From the NCBI RefSeq assembly GCF_014287355.1, contig NZ_JACOPE010000001.1:1860001-1924000 (forward strand): 64,000 nt of DNA. Direction: 5' to 3'. Position numbers and translations under genes: made by a program. Shown in pieces: positions 10,217-18,729 of the stretch (the first letter of the stretch is position 1; each line of letters opens with the position of its first letter). The stretch comes from Ruminococcus hominis (GTDB taxonomy: Bacteria; Bacillota; Clostridia; Lachnospirales; Lachnospiraceae). The notes beneath the pieces are model-generated. The model searched no databases, was not told the origin of the DNA, and saw only the letters and a list, made by a program, of their open reading frames with translations.

Positions 10217-10831
10217 TTATTGCTGCCTGTTCAGACGATCAAATAGCACCTTAGTTGTATTGGTTGCGATATGTATCCGTTCTTTTTTCAAAATACTTCG
10301 TGGACGCTGGTTTTCACGGTAGTCTCGCTTCGTCTGCGTAAAAGCAGAACAACATACAAAATCACAAATCGAAATTTCTCCTAATGAACTGGATTTAATA
10401 ATAAATATAAAATCCACTGGTGCTGTCGTACTGGAAATTAGGTAATCTGCTTTAATTTGCGTGGTGAAAGAATAGAACCGGGGCATATAAGAATGTAACT
10501 GAAAATCCTGTTCCAGCGTTTCCTTCAATCGGATCAATGCTTCCAGACGCGGTTTTACAGATTCTTCGTATTGTGAACCTTTTTCAATTTGATTGTGACT
10601 AATTTTTCCTGAAAGAATCACTTCCGTTGTTTTAGATGAATTGAATCGTGGCAAATTAATATCCTTCAAATATTGAAATCCTGCAAGATGTGGAAACTTC
10701 TCAGGCGGAAATGACAGATGAATTGTGTACAATTGCTGTTTGTAACCAAATGTAAAAACATAATAATATTCTGTTAGTTCTTTCCACGCAACTGCGGCAT
10801 CATACAGTAATCCGTGATCATTGCTTTCCAT
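10217..10831 (-). CDS. PBECR4-like nuclease-fold protein, putative toxin (205 aa)
   Basis: The sequence shows the layout I associate with the PBECR4 family (phage-associated Barnase-EndoU-ColicinE5/D-RelE-like nucleases). It has an early YYVFTFGYK strand, the FPHLAGFQYL motif (family form FxHLxG), a central helical part with RLEALIRLKETLEQ, then IKADYLIS, an FIFIIK strand, and a C-terminal DYRENQ...ILKKERI segment. In that family these parts form an RNase-like fold; activity here is inferred. The frame is open further upstream, but AAGGAG lies 9 bases before the ATG at 10831, while upstream starts fall in the terminator of the preceding ncRNA. The gene follows that terminator by about 20 bases, so it would be expressed by read-through, as in type III toxin-antitoxin loci. 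Family assignment is from memory of motifs. Confidence 0.55.
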   Translation of the reverse strand: MESNDHGLLYDAAVAWKELTEYYYVFTFGYKQQLYTIHLSFPPEKFPHLAGFQYLKDINLPRFNSSKTTEVILSGKISHNQIEKGSQYEESVKPRLEALIRLKETLEQDFQLHSYMPRFYSFTTQIKADYLISSTTAPVDFIFIIKSSSLGEISICDFVCCSAFTQTKRDYRENQRPRSILKKERIHIATNTTKVLFDRLNRQQ

Positions 10832-10851
10832 ACACACCATCTCCTTTTCCA

Positions 10852-11023
10852 CAAAATAAGAGCCTTGCCGAAGCAAGACTCTCACTAAGCGTTTTTCTTC
10901 GATTCAAAGAATCTATTCGGCTTGTGGTTACCGCATAACCCACGTTCTGGCTCCACAATCGGCTGAAACCGAACCAGTCAATTGCTTCATCACCGCGATA
11001 GCTGATCATCGCCGCTATCCTCT
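10852..11023 (-). ncRNA. Putative small RNA ending in an intrinsic terminator
   Basis: A strong promoter at 11030-11057 predicts transcription from about 11023. The transcript folds into several hairpins: GATAGC/GCTATC near the 5' end, GTGGGTTA/TAACCAC with one bulge (about 10927-10946), and GATTC/GAATC. It ends in a 9-bp stem with a UUCG loop followed by UUAUUUU (10852-10881). The 63-codon frame inside has no ribosome site I would accept. Placement directly before the PBECR4-like gene resembles an antitoxin-RNA/terminator/toxin arrangement, but I see no tandem repeats of the kind found in ToxIN. I do not recognise it as a known RNA family. Confidence 0.5.
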
Positions 11024-11029
11024 AAAGTC

Positions 11030-11057
11030 ATTATATCACAAAATCTCCAGAGTGCAA
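11030..11057 (-). promoter_or_regulatory. Strong promoter for the putative small RNA
   Basis: Minus strand TTGCAC (11052-11057), 16-base spacer, TATAAT (11030-11035). Confidence 0.65.
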
Positions 11058-11159
11058 TAGCTCTAGGAGAATTTTGTGGAGCTAGAATCTCCACGCTCAT
11101 TAGTAGTATATGCAGAATTTCTGAAACAGAAACATTTATTGAATGTTTTTTCAGTTGAT

Positions 11160-11183
11160 GGACCAATGGGGACGGGGTTAGTT
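11160..11183. repeat. Solitary copy of the GGGGACGGGG repeat
   Basis: Contains CCAATGGGGACGGGGTTAGT with no inverted partner nearby. It is a half-unit of the dispersed family described for 28661-28780 and lies between the small-RNA promoter and the IS4-type transposase. Confidence 0.75.
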
Positions 11184-11273
11184 AACTCTATTTTTACAAT
11201 ATATTGTAGATTACTAAGACTTGATGTTGTTATTCTTTTCTACAAATAATGAATAAAATTATTTTTTGTACAA

Positions 11274-11300
11274 CAAAAAGACAGAGCTTTACATCTGTCG
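11274..11300 (-). terminator. Terminator after the IS4-type transposase
   Basis: On the minus strand GACAGA pairs with TCTGTC over an 8-base loop, followed by TTTTTG. Confidence 0.55.
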
Positions 11301-11326
11301 GCTACGTTTGTATAATATATTATGTA

Positions 11327-12649
11327 TTAAGCTCTATTGTTAAGCGGTTTTACAGTTTGTGACCTTACTCGTCGGGCGGACGATTTTGTTACTTTGATAG
11401 CTGTTAAATGTCGCAATAATAGAGCTTTTACTATATCATTTTTTATCGGCCGTTTTATTAATTCGCGGGCTATAGGAATAACATCATCGAAAGATACTTT
11501 GTATTCATATTTTAACTTTTTCACTTTTTCTGACTTACTTCTTTCCAATGTAGCAAAAGTATGTAAAAGTGAAGAAAAGTTATACATTATCAACTTGGCA
11601 AACACTTCTTGAATAATCAAATCTCTATTCACAGAATGCAAATATACCAAAGAAAGAGCATATTTCAGACGTCTAAAGGATGTTTCAATTGACCACCTTT
11701 TCCAGTATAATTCCCCTAAATCATTTACGGAAAATTTATCTTTCGGTAAGTTGGAAACCAGATATTCATATTCCCCATTGCTAAGTTTTATACAGCTACA
11801 CCGTATATTCATAGAATATATAGTTTTTGTATCACCTGGTGCGATTGGCTCAAAAAGTCGTTTATTTTTTACTATTTTAAATTTATTTAGTGTACAATGT
11901 CGTATGTTTTTTTTCGATCTTGTTACTCCCACAGTAAATTCCATATCTGATTCAACATTATCTACCAATAGATTTTTCAGAAAACTTCCAGAACTGGAAG
12001 GAGCCTTTGCTCTGATAAGGAAAAATTTATTATTGTTAATCAGATGTGCCACCGTATTTAAACAAATATATCCCCTATCTGCGATGAAGATTGTATTATC
12101 TGGTAATGAACACTGATCAACCATTTGACAGAATGCTTTGGACTCATTCATTTCAGGGCGAGGTTGAGTAACGGCAGTAACATAACGGTTTTCACAAATA
12201 TCATAAAGAGCATTCAGATGCATTTGAAAAAAGTAATTATCACTTCTTGCTTGTTTAATGCGATATACAAAGTCTTTATTGTTGGTAGGAAGATTAATAT
12301 CAGATCCATCTACAGCAACAAGATGAAATCCCTTATATGTTTTGGTAAAAGGGAGTGCTTTATTAAAAGAATTTAAGAGATACGGGAAGAACTCCGAATT
12401 AATCTTTTTACGTTGTTGGGTAAAAGCAGATTTTGATGGAATAGGTTTGTTACGGATTCCAAAAAAATTAAATAATTCCGTATTGGTTCTATTCATTGTG
12501 AAGCAAAGAGTAGCATTTATAGTATCTGTAAAGGTACATAATCTATGTCTGGTCATATCTGAGCCAGGCTTGTTTACAAAATCTTGAAGATTTTGCTCAG
12601 CATCATTTAAGACAGAGAAAAAACGTTTTCGAATTGTCGTTGGTTTCAT
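11327..12649 (-). CDS. IS4-family transposase (440 aa)
   Basis: The DDE transposase hallmarks of the IS4 family are visible: the first Asp in LVAVDGSDINLP, the second in TIFIADRGY, and the IS4 signature YWKRWSIETSFRRLKYAL (Y-(2)-R-(3)-E-(6)-K). The N-terminal region has the typical SKSAFTQQRKKI motif. The start is set by AAGGAGG, 7 bases before the ATG at 12649; the frame extends nine codons further upstream. Length is normal for the family and the frame looks intact. I could not identify terminal inverted repeats or a target duplication by eye, so element borders are undetermined. Two copies of the GGGGACGGGG repeat flank it outside the terminators. Confidence 0.88.
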   Translation of the reverse strand: MKPTTIRKRFFSVLNDAEQNLQDFVNKPGSDMTRHRLCTFTDTINATLCFTMNRTNTELFNFFGIRNKPIPSKSAFTQQRKKINSEFFPYLLNSFNKALPFTKTYKGFHLVAVDGSDINLPTNNKDFVYRIKQARSDNYFFQMHLNALYDICENRYVTAVTQPRPEMNESKAFCQMVDQCSLPDNTIFIADRGYICLNTVAHLINNNKFFLIRAKAPSSSGSFLKNLLVDNVESDMEFTVGVTRSKKNIRHCTLNKFKIVKNKRLFEPIAPGDTKTIYSMNIRCSCIKLSNGEYEYLVSNLPKDKFSVNDLGELYWKRWSIETSFRRLKYALSLVYLHSVNRDLIIQEVFAKLIMYNFSSLLHTFATLERSKSEKVKKLKYEYKVSFDDVIPIARELIKRPIKNDIVKALLLRHLTAIKVTKSSARRVRSQTVKPLNNRA

Positions 12650-12691
12650 AAAATTACCTCCTTGAAGAAAAAACATATGTCTAACTTCAAG

Positions 12692-12726
12692 GGCTTCCTT
12701 ACTGATTAATTATCAGTAAGGAAGCC
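12692..12726. terminator. Perfect 15-bp hairpin upstream of the transposase
   Basis: GGCTTCCTTACTGAT pairs exactly with ATCAGTAAGGAAGCC across a 5-base loop. It lies 40 bases before the transposase start. Such hairpins near IS ends can block read-through into the transposase; there is no T-run, so this role is inferred. Confidence 0.55.
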
Positions 12727-12812
12727 GCAAATTTCTGATATTTTGTCAACTATAAATTTGAAAAAATTACATAAAAAATATATAAAATAAACTTTTGGGC
12801 TTAACTAAACGT

Positions 12813-12893
12813 TATTGGGACGGGGTTAGTGGCTTTTTTTGCAGGCAAAAAAGCCACTAACCCCGTCCCCGTTGGTCACCCGTCCCCATTGCT
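12813..12893. repeat. GGGGACGGGG palindromic repeat after the hybrid kinase
   Basis: Two inverted copies of the core (GGGACGGGGTTAGTGGC...GCCACTAACCCCGTCCC) around a short centre, plus an extra partial copy (CCCGTCCCCATTG) on the side next to the kinase. It begins 8 bases beyond the kinase stop at 12901. Confidence 0.85.
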
Positions 12894-12900
12894 TGATCCT

Positions 12901-15375
12901 CTACAGCCACTGTTTTAAGACATCATTTAGCTTATTCATATCAAGCGGTTTTGCGATATGTTCGTTCATCCCCGTATTTTTTGCCAGCTGTACATCCTCG
13001 GCAAATGCATTTGCCGTCATGGCGATGATTGGCACTTTTCCTCTGGCACCCGGAAGTGAACGGATTGCCGCAGTTGCTTCATAGCCATTCATAATTGGCA
13101 TCTGGATATCCATAAATGTGAGATCATACTCATTTTCGGGAGCATTTATAACTTTTTCGACCGCAATTTTTCCATTTTCGGCGACATCGATCTCTGCACC
13201 TGTCATCCCCAGAATCTCTGCAGCAATCTCGCGATTCAGTTCGTTGTCTTCTACAATAAGAATCCTTTTTCCTGTATAATCTACCTTAGCAAATTCCTCA
13301 AGATAATCGCGTGCGTTTTTCTCTTTCTTCTCTGAGGTGAATTGCCGCAAGGCGGCTGTCAAACGCGAACGGAATAATGGTTTTGCTATAAATGCATCTA
13401 CTCCTGCCGCTCTTGCATCTTCTTCAATCTCACTAAATTCAAAAGATGTGAGAATGATGATTGTAACTTCTTTTCCTATCCGCTCCCGAATCTTTCTGGC
13501 TGTCTCAATGCCATCCATTTCCGGCATCTTCCAATCCAGAATCACTGCGAAATAATCGCTGTTCATTTCATGACGTGCATAGCAGCGTTCCACAGCTTCT
13601 TTCCCTGTAAGTACCCATTCGCCTTCTATCCCTATATCCTTAAGGGTTGCAATCGTACTTTCGCAACAAGTCTTGTCATCATCTACAACCAGAACCGGCA
13701 GATTGATCAGTTCTTTTTCCTGCTCTTTTCTACTCTCCTGGAGTTTTAAATAAATCGTTACCGTGATTTTTGTTCCTTTGTTCAAAGTACTGTCAACCGT
13801 AATATTTCCATTCATCAGGTTGATAATATTTCTGGCGATTGCCATGCCCAGACCCGTGCCTTGAACTTTCGTTGTCCTATGATCATCCGCACGGCTGAAA
13901 GGTTCAAACATAATCTTTTGGTATTCGGAAGTCATTCCTATTCCGTTATCCTCGATGGAGAACTCATAGCATCCAAGTTCTGAAAATCCATTTGGCTTTT
14001 CTTTAATAGAAAATGTAATATTTCCTCTATCCGGGGTGTACTTGATGGCATTACTCATCAGATTAACAAACACTTGCTGGATTCTTAAGCTGTCACCACA
14101 GACTGCTTCGTGTTCAATGTGTTCGATATGCACTTCAAAATTGTGCCCGTGCTCGTCTATTCCCGGCTTTGTAATTGTGACCAAATTGTCAACCAGCTCT
14201 GACAAATTGAAATCTTCCTCCGCAAGAGACATTTTCCCGCTTTCGATTCGTGCCATATCTAGAACTTCATTGATTAGTCCCAATAAATGACGGCTCGACT
14301 TTGTAATTTTGCCAAGGCATTCTATCACTTTATCCTGATTTTCAATATTTGCCCCTGCAATGGCAGTCAAACCGATAATTGCATTCATCGGTGTCCGAAT
14401 GTCGTGAGACATATTTGAGAGAAAATCTGTCTTGGCGCGGCTTGCATTTTCTGCGGTCTGATATGCCTCCTTCAATGCCTTGTGCGATTCGATTTCCGCC
14501 TTTTTCTCTTGAGATACGTCCATAGATGCCAATAGAACCTTCGCCAGTTTTGTACCTTTCCACTCTAATGGAATGAAAGACGCAATTTTATAAGTATTTT
14601 CATCCAACGAACAATACTCAAATTTATAAATGTCTCTTTCATCTGTCAGGTTCTTCCGAAGATTTTCTGAAGACAGCATAACCTCTATCGGTTCCAATGG
14701 TTCCAGCGTCTTATATTTTGCAGCCACCTGCCCCACAAAATCGTGATACGTTCCAGATGGTTTGTATATCATTTCCCCCTGCAGATTATAAAATTTGTAT
14801 TGATCTTCTTCCAGATTACAGACTACAAAACGGTCTACCAGACGCACCATACTCTTGATTAAGAGTTCCATGGATGCATTGTCAGATGCCATCTGCATTC
14901 GTCTCATCGTCTCAGCTTTTGACTCAGTGATATCTCTCAGGAAAATCATCGCGTATTCGGAATCTTCAATCTCGCCACGCATGACGACGTTGCGGACCCA
15001 TCGTTCTTCCCCATTCAAAATGATACGACATTCCTGGCACAACTCCGTCTCAAGCCCTTTTAATTTTTCTGTGATGTATGAACGATTGTAGAAATCCGTT
15101 ACCGTCTTTTTATCTTCTTCGATAACATAATTATCTACAAAAAATGTAACCAGTTCATCCCATGTATGGCTCTGCTCAAAAGCCGTCATCAAGGAAGATT
15201 CCACTTTAATTGTATCAAATGTATTTTTTTCAAGATTTACATAGTATTCACAGAGGTTTGCGCTTGTGAACGCACGGTGAAAGGCTGCCAACTTCTGTGC
15301 CTGCATCACCGCAAATGCATTATCTCCCTGCTTCATTCCATCGGAAGAATATATTTCATCTGTATATTTATTCAT
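12901..15375 (-). CDS. Hybrid sensor histidine kinase with two receiver domains (824 aa)
   Basis: Domains in order: an N-terminal PAS-like region ending in AMIFLRDITE (about residues 30-150), a second PAS-like segment, a HisKA domain with the phospho-acceptor His in SHDIRTPMNAIIG (about residue 324), and a HATPase_c domain with NLMSNAIKY, DNGIGM and GTGLGMAIARN. Two receiver domains follow: the first with phospho-Asp in VILDWKMPEMDG (near 610), the second in LTFMDIQMPIMNG (near 755). No membrane segment is evident, so the sensor is cytosolic. There is no separate output domain or partner regulator nearby, so the final receiver probably passes the signal through protein contacts. The ribosome site is weak (GAGAGGAT, about 12 bases before ATG). 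The gene is bracketed by GGGGACGGGG palindromes at both ends. Confidence 0.88.
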   Translation of the reverse strand: MNKYTDEIYSSDGMKQGDNAFAVMQAQKLAAFHRAFTSANLCEYYVNLEKNTFDTIKVESSLMTAFEQSHTWDELVTFFVDNYVIEEDKKTVTDFYNRSYITEKLKGLETELCQECRIILNGEERWVRNVVMRGEIEDSEYAMIFLRDITESKAETMRRMQMASDNASMELLIKSMVRLVDRFVVCNLEEDQYKFYNLQGEMIYKPSGTYHDFVGQVAAKYKTLEPLEPIEVMLSSENLRKNLTDERDIYKFEYCSLDENTYKIASFIPLEWKGTKLAKVLLASMDVSQEKKAEIESHKALKEAYQTAENASRAKTDFLSNMSHDIRTPMNAIIGLTAIAGANIENQDKVIECLGKITKSSRHLLGLINEVLDMARIESGKMSLAEEDFNLSELVDNLVTITKPGIDEHGHNFEVHIEHIEHEAVCGDSLRIQQVFVNLMSNAIKYTPDRGNITFSIKEKPNGFSELGCYEFSIEDNGIGMTSEYQKIMFEPFSRADDHRTTKVQGTGLGMAIARNIINLMNGNITVDSTLNKGTKITVTIYLKLQESRKEQEKELINLPVLVVDDDKTCCESTIATLKDIGIEGEWVLTGKEAVERCYARHEMNSDYFAVILDWKMPEMDGIETARKIRERIGKEVTIIILTSFEFSEIEEDARAAGVDAFIAKPLFRSRLTAALRQFTSEKKEKNARDYLEEFAKVDYTGKRILIVEDNELNREIAAEILGMTGAEIDVAENGKIAVEKVINAPENEYDLTFMDIQMPIMNGYEATAAIRSLPGARGKVPIIAMTANAFAEDVQLAKNTGMNEHIAKPLDMNKLNDVLKQWL

Positions 15376-15410
15376 AAAACTTATTTTTATCCTCTCATGT
15401 TTAATGCCAT

Positions 15411-15468
15411 CCGGGACGGGGTTTTCTGGCTTTAAAAAAGCCAGAAAACCCCGTCCCCAAAAGGCCTC
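15411..15468. repeat. GGGGACGGGG palindromic repeat between nitroreductase and kinase
   Basis: GGGACGGGGTTTTCTGGC faces its inverted copy across a short TTTAAAAAA centre. The unit begins at the base next to the nitroreductase stop codon (15469-15471). The variant TTCTGGC replaces TTAGTGGC symmetrically in both arms, a compensatory change that preserves pairing. Confidence 0.85.
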
Positions 15469-16194
15469 TCATCTAAACTGTTCCAAATATTCTGTTACTG
15501 ATTTGCTCATTTCCTTTGAAAAGTCTGAATTATACTTTCGATTACAAAATGCACTACACCACTCTTCGTAGGTGCTGTTTTTACACTTATATGCAAACAT
15601 CTCCCGTAATTCATCCCCGTCCATATTATGGTATGTATTCTCATGCACAATATGTTTCTGTTCACATCGTTCTGGTTTTTTACGTTCCATTTGTTGCTTT
15701 GTAGGCCAGCCAAATACTATCATAACTGCCGGAAATACATATTCTGGCAATTGTAAGAGTTTTCTCTGCTCTTCGCAATTCTCCATAATGTCGCCAATAT
15801 AACAAGAACCAATGCCAAAGCTTTCTGCTGCTACCACTGCATTCTGTGCCGCAATGGCTGTATCTGTTACCGCAAGCATCAAATCTCCTACGCCTGGTTT
15901 TCTCGGTTTGCACCCTGCTTCCAGATAAGCATCATACCACTTCTTACAATCTGCACAGAACACCAGAACCATCGATGCCTTTGCAATAAATGGCTGGTGG
16001 TCGCAGCTTTCTGCAAGTGCTTCTTTTAAATTTTGATCTGTAATATCCAAAATTGTATATAACTGCTGACATCCTGCTGTCGGAGCCTGCATAGCCGCCT
16101 CTAAAATCACATTCTTCATCTCGTTTGGGATTGCTTTTTCTTTATATACTCTCACGGATTTTCTATTGTATAAACTTTCTATAATTTCATTCAT
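15469..16194 (-). CDS. Nitroreductase-family FMN oxidoreductase (241 aa)
   Basis: The N-terminus IIESLYNRKSVRVYKEKAIP is the typical nitroreductase start, with the Arg-Lys-Ser-Val-Arg FMN-phosphate contact region. AAMQAPTAGCQQ, AIAAQNAVVAAESFGIGSCYIG and VFPAVMIVFGWP follow in the expected order for FMN-binding NAD(P)H oxidoreductases. The C-terminal 60 residues are Cys/Lys/Glu-rich (YKCKNSTYEEWCSAFC), as in NfsA/FRP-like clostridial members. Substrate cannot be told from sequence. The gene stands alone on the minus strand and its stop codon touches a GGGGACGGGG palindrome. Confidence 0.85.
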   Translation of the reverse strand: MNEIIESLYNRKSVRVYKEKAIPNEMKNVILEAAMQAPTAGCQQLYTILDITDQNLKEALAESCDHQPFIAKASMVLVFCADCKKWYDAYLEAGCKPRKPGVGDLMLAVTDTAIAAQNAVVAAESFGIGSCYIGDIMENCEEQRKLLQLPEYVFPAVMIVFGWPTKQQMERKKPERCEQKHIVHENTYHNMDGDELREMFAYKCKNSTYEEWCSAFCNRKYNSDFSKEMSKSVTEYLEQFR

Positions 16195-16254
16195 TCTTTA
16201 CTATCCCGCCTTCCTTTTGCATTACTTTCTGTCTTATAAATTTCATATTTTTCA

Positions 16255-16446
16255 TTATAAATGTTGGTACTTACAAGTGCAAGATGATAGTATCCGCAGT
16301 GCTGGATTTTCTTCCATAACTCTCATTGTTTTCACCTGGAGTTCACGATATTCTGAGTGACTCTTTTTCAAATACTTAGTCACCCATTTCTCCACCGATT
16401 CCCATAAAGTACTTTGTTCCCACATGATATCCTGATTTGTTCGCAT
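16255..16446 (-). CDS. Small hypothetical protein (63 aa), doubtful
   Basis: A 63-codon frame encodes a hydrophilic, probably helical peptide (WESVEKWVTKYLKKSHSEYRELQVKTMRVMEENP). AGGGAG lies 9 bases before the ATG. I recognise no family. It occupies the gap of about 400 bases between the nitroreductase and the fibre-gene remnant, where I see nothing else. It could be a real small protein or a fragment. Confidence 0.3.
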   Translation of the reverse strand: MRTNQDIMWEQSTLWESVEKWVTKYLKKSHSEYRELQVKTMRVMEENPALRILSSCTCKYQHL

Positions 16447-16578
16447 ATTGCATTTCTCCCTTCTGAAGTTCTCTTTTCAGTTACATGACTATACCGGTAA
16501 CTGGGGAAATAGCAATTCATCAGATGTACTGAAAATGCGTGGAGGAGATTGGGGATAGTAGACAATATGGGGAAATCG

Positions 16579-16613
16579 AAGAAAAAGAAAAGCCATGGCT
16601 TTTAACCATGACC
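16579..16613 (-). terminator. Terminator of the truncated fibre gene
   Basis: Minus strand CATGG/CCATG hairpin followed by CTTTTCTTTTTC. It is a close copy of the terminator at 18926-18959, and similarity continues downstream through GGATAGTAGA and AATATGGGGAAA, showing that the two gene ends are duplicates. Confidence 0.65.
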
Positions 16614-16619
16614 TTCTTT

Positions 16620-16782
16620 TTATCGTCCGCTTGTCGCTACACCTGCAAGTTTAACGGTAACATCATATGTCGTTGTATCATTTTCAATTGCTTTACCATT
16701 GACGCAGTCAGCATCAGTGCCTTCCATCCAAATATATACATGAACAATTGTTCCGTTGTAGTCTACTTTTCGGCGATTTTTA
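16620..16782 (-). pseudogene. 3' remnant of a third TasA-like fibre gene
   Basis: Translation of the minus strand gives KVDYNGTIVHVYIWMEG, then TDADCVNGKAIENDTT and VKLAGVATSGR before TAA. This matches the C-terminus of the 330-aa protein at 18977 (IWMEGTDADCVNN, then VTLRLAGITSNGN). No start or signal sequence is attached. The recognisable similarity begins within about 20 bases of the nuclease stop codon at 16783. The gene has therefore lost its 5' part, most simply by insertion or replacement involving the ATPase/nuclease cassette. Confidence 0.75.
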
Positions 16783-17517
16783 TTACAAATTCACTGGCTG
16801 CAATACAAACAGTTTCACTGTTTTTCCATCAAATTGTTTATTAAAATAATCATTAAAATTCTTAGTTTCTTTTATAATCTTCTTTTTGTCATATACATAA
16901 AAGAAAATATTTTTTTCTGGATAATGAACAATATCTGCTTCTATTTCTTCTATTAATTTTTTATAAGTCATTGAATTACGGGTACATTTTGCTTCTAAAA
17001 CCACATCTAAATCTGAAATAAATATATCTTCTCGAACTGTTCCAACACCAGAGTCCTTTGATACTTCTTTTCTTATTCCTGGATAAAGAGGTTTCAATGC
17101 CGCATATAATAAATGCTGCAAATCATATTCGTTTTGTATCGTTATTTTCTTCAAATTTTCATGTTTTATTGTTGCTCTTTTATCAGGTGAATATTCTGTT
17201 AGTGCTTCTAAAAAAAGATAAAAATTTTCCAAATATATTTCCAGATTCTTTAAATCCGAATTTTGATCTTCTTCCTGTGTCAATGCAGATAAATAATCTG
17301 TTAATTTGATCTTCGCCATCAACATATTTTCTTTATTTACTTCATCTGAAAAGCGATTTTTTAAATAAGTTGCTCTTTTTCTGACTTGAACAATAATATC
17401 ATTTGGATACTCCTTGATCCTTAGCATTTCGTATAATTCTGTAACAAATTGATCATACTCATTAATTTCAAAAATATTTTGTAATTTTTCGATATATGGC
17501 TTCAACCAGTTATCCAT
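16783..17517 (-). CDS. PD-(D/E)XK nuclease of the DpnII-MboI type (244 aa)
   Basis: Residues 127-210 match what I know of the DpnII-MboI restriction-endonuclease-like domain. NEYDLQHLLYAALKPLYPGI is followed by REDIF and DVVLEAKC, giving the catalytic set Asp164, Glu175 and Lys177, then EEIEADIVHYP and an FFYVYD strand. The N-terminal 110 residues are helical and of unknown function, perhaps for partner binding. There is no methyltransferase nearby, so this is not a normal restriction-modification pair. The start overlaps the end of the ATPase gene by 8 bases, implying translational coupling. Together they resemble a two-gene defence module (nucleotide-sensing ATPase plus effector nuclease); that role is inferred. 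Confidence 0.75.
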   Translation of the reverse strand: MDNWLKPYIEKLQNIFEINEYDQFVTELYEMLRIKEYPNDIIVQVRKRATYLKNRFSDEVNKENMLMAKIKLTDYLSALTQEEDQNSDLKNLEIYLENFYLFLEALTEYSPDKRATIKHENLKKITIQNEYDLQHLLYAALKPLYPGIRKEVSKDSGVGTVREDIFISDLDVVLEAKCTRNSMTYKKLIEEIEADIVHYPEKNIFFYVYDKKKIIKETKNFNDYFNKQFDGKTVKLFVLQPVNL

Positions 17518-18700
17518 TTTTTCTTCCCCATCTCAAATAAAACAAAAAAAGTGGATCCAATACATATACTTTTCCATCTTTCCATTCAATTGCCCTGTAA
17601 ATTTCTTCTTTTGCTTCCAGTACGTTTTGTAATTTTCTTAAATGCTCTTTAACAATTGCTTTATCAGGATTCTTTTCATTTGCTGGCAGCTTAATCAGTT
17701 GAATAATTCTACTATAAAATATTTCAAATGAGATCTCTGTTAATGGCGGATTTTTAGCAAGTGATTCAACAATCAAGCCATACATATCTAACAACTTTCC
17801 ATCTGTTGTTTCATACATTTTTCTTTGTTGACCTCGCTGATTGGGACCTTTTCCCATCGTATTAACTACATCAGCATAGCTGAAATTCACAGTTGTAAAC
17901 TTATATGCTTTTTCCAGAATTTCATCTGTTACTTCTTGTTTATTTTCATCTTCTAATAAAGTACAAATGCTTAAACATATATACTGCATCAGTTGTGGTG
18001 ATGTCAGACATTCAACAGCAAGTTTTTCAGCAATAGCATCCGAAATTTTAATATCGAGTTTTTCAAATCCCATTAGTGCAATTTTTTCCAAATCTTCTTC
18101 TTTCCACGTATCAATAGTAATCAAACTCAAACGTCCTGATAAATCGGCATTCTGACGAATTGCATCATCTGATCTGTGAGGAAGTGAAACAACTATAACT
18201 TTTAATTCTCTGCGTATTGCATCTTTTAATTGTTGCGCTATTTTTACCTGCATCTCTGGCGATGCATAGTGAAAATCATCTATAACCAAGACTTTATCAT
18301 GTTGGATATAATATTCAATAATTTTATCTTTTGAAAGAACATATTTTTCATTTTTTCCATCTCTGTCTGTTATTTCTTCGGTCTTTGAAAATCTCTCGGT
18401 CGTTATTTCTCCCATATAAGGCAACTCAACCTTAGCCGCTACTGTTGCCCAAAAATCTGTATTTTCATTAAAATCTGCTCCGGAAATTTCAACTATGTTA
18501 TCTAATCCAATAACTTTCTCACATAAGATCGTCTTTCCCATCTTTGACGGACCAATAATAGAAGTCAGACATCCAGCGGTTCGCAGTGCTTGTTTTAATC
18601 GTAATTCATAGGATATATCTGTATCCTCATAATGACGCGATACATATGTATATGTCGGGTATGCACCTGGTTTAAATACTTCTTCGGCTCTCATTATCAT
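17510..18700 (-). CDS. P-loop ATPase partner of the nuclease, STAND/ORC-like (396 aa)
   Basis: A P-loop NTPase with Walker A GPSKMGKT (residues 50-57), Walker B VLVIDDFHYA (Asp141/Asp142), a sensor-like VIVVSLPHRSDD strand, then a helical lid and a C-terminal winged-helix-like part ending in YVLDPLFLFYLRWGRKNG. The layout resembles AAA/STAND ATPases of the archaeal-ATPase/ORC class. The frame is open to a GTG at 18715, but the strong site GGAGGTGA sits 7 bases before the ATG at 18700. It is the first gene of a two-gene operon with the DpnII-like nuclease and has its own promoter. In known defence systems such ATPases sense infection or control an effector; here this is inference from context. 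Confidence 0.72.
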   Translation of the reverse strand: MIMRAEEVFKPGAYPTYTYVSRHYEDTDISYELRLKQALRTAGCLTSIIGPSKMGKTILCEKVIGLDNIVEISGADFNENTDFWATVAAKVELPYMGEITTERFSKTEEITDRDGKNEKYVLSKDKIIEYYIQHDKVLVIDDFHYASPEMQVKIAQQLKDAIRRELKVIVVSLPHRSDDAIRQNADLSGRLSLITIDTWKEEDLEKIALMGFEKLDIKISDAIAEKLAVECLTSPQLMQYICLSICTLLEDENKQEVTDEILEKAYKFTTVNFSYADVVNTMGKGPNQRGQQRKMYETTDGKLLDMYGLIVESLAKNPPLTEISFEIFYSRIIQLIKLPANEKNPDKAIVKEHLRKLQNVLEAKEEIYRAIEWKDGKVYVLDPLFLFYLRWGRKNG

Positions 18701-18729
18701 TACTTTCACCTCCACATGGATTTATTTGT

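Noticed and set aside
10818..11009. 63-codon minus-strand frame upstream of the PBECR4-like gene
   Set aside because: It spans the hairpins and the terminator of the putative small RNA and has no ribosome site; the RNA interpretation fits better.
11327..12649. Complete IS4 element with defined ends
   Set aside because: No convincing terminal inverted repeats or target duplication could be found by eye, so only the transposase gene and its hairpins are reported.
16380..16565. 61-codon minus-strand frame between the nitroreductase and the fibre remnant
   Set aside because: No ribosome site, overlaps the other small frame and has no coding character.
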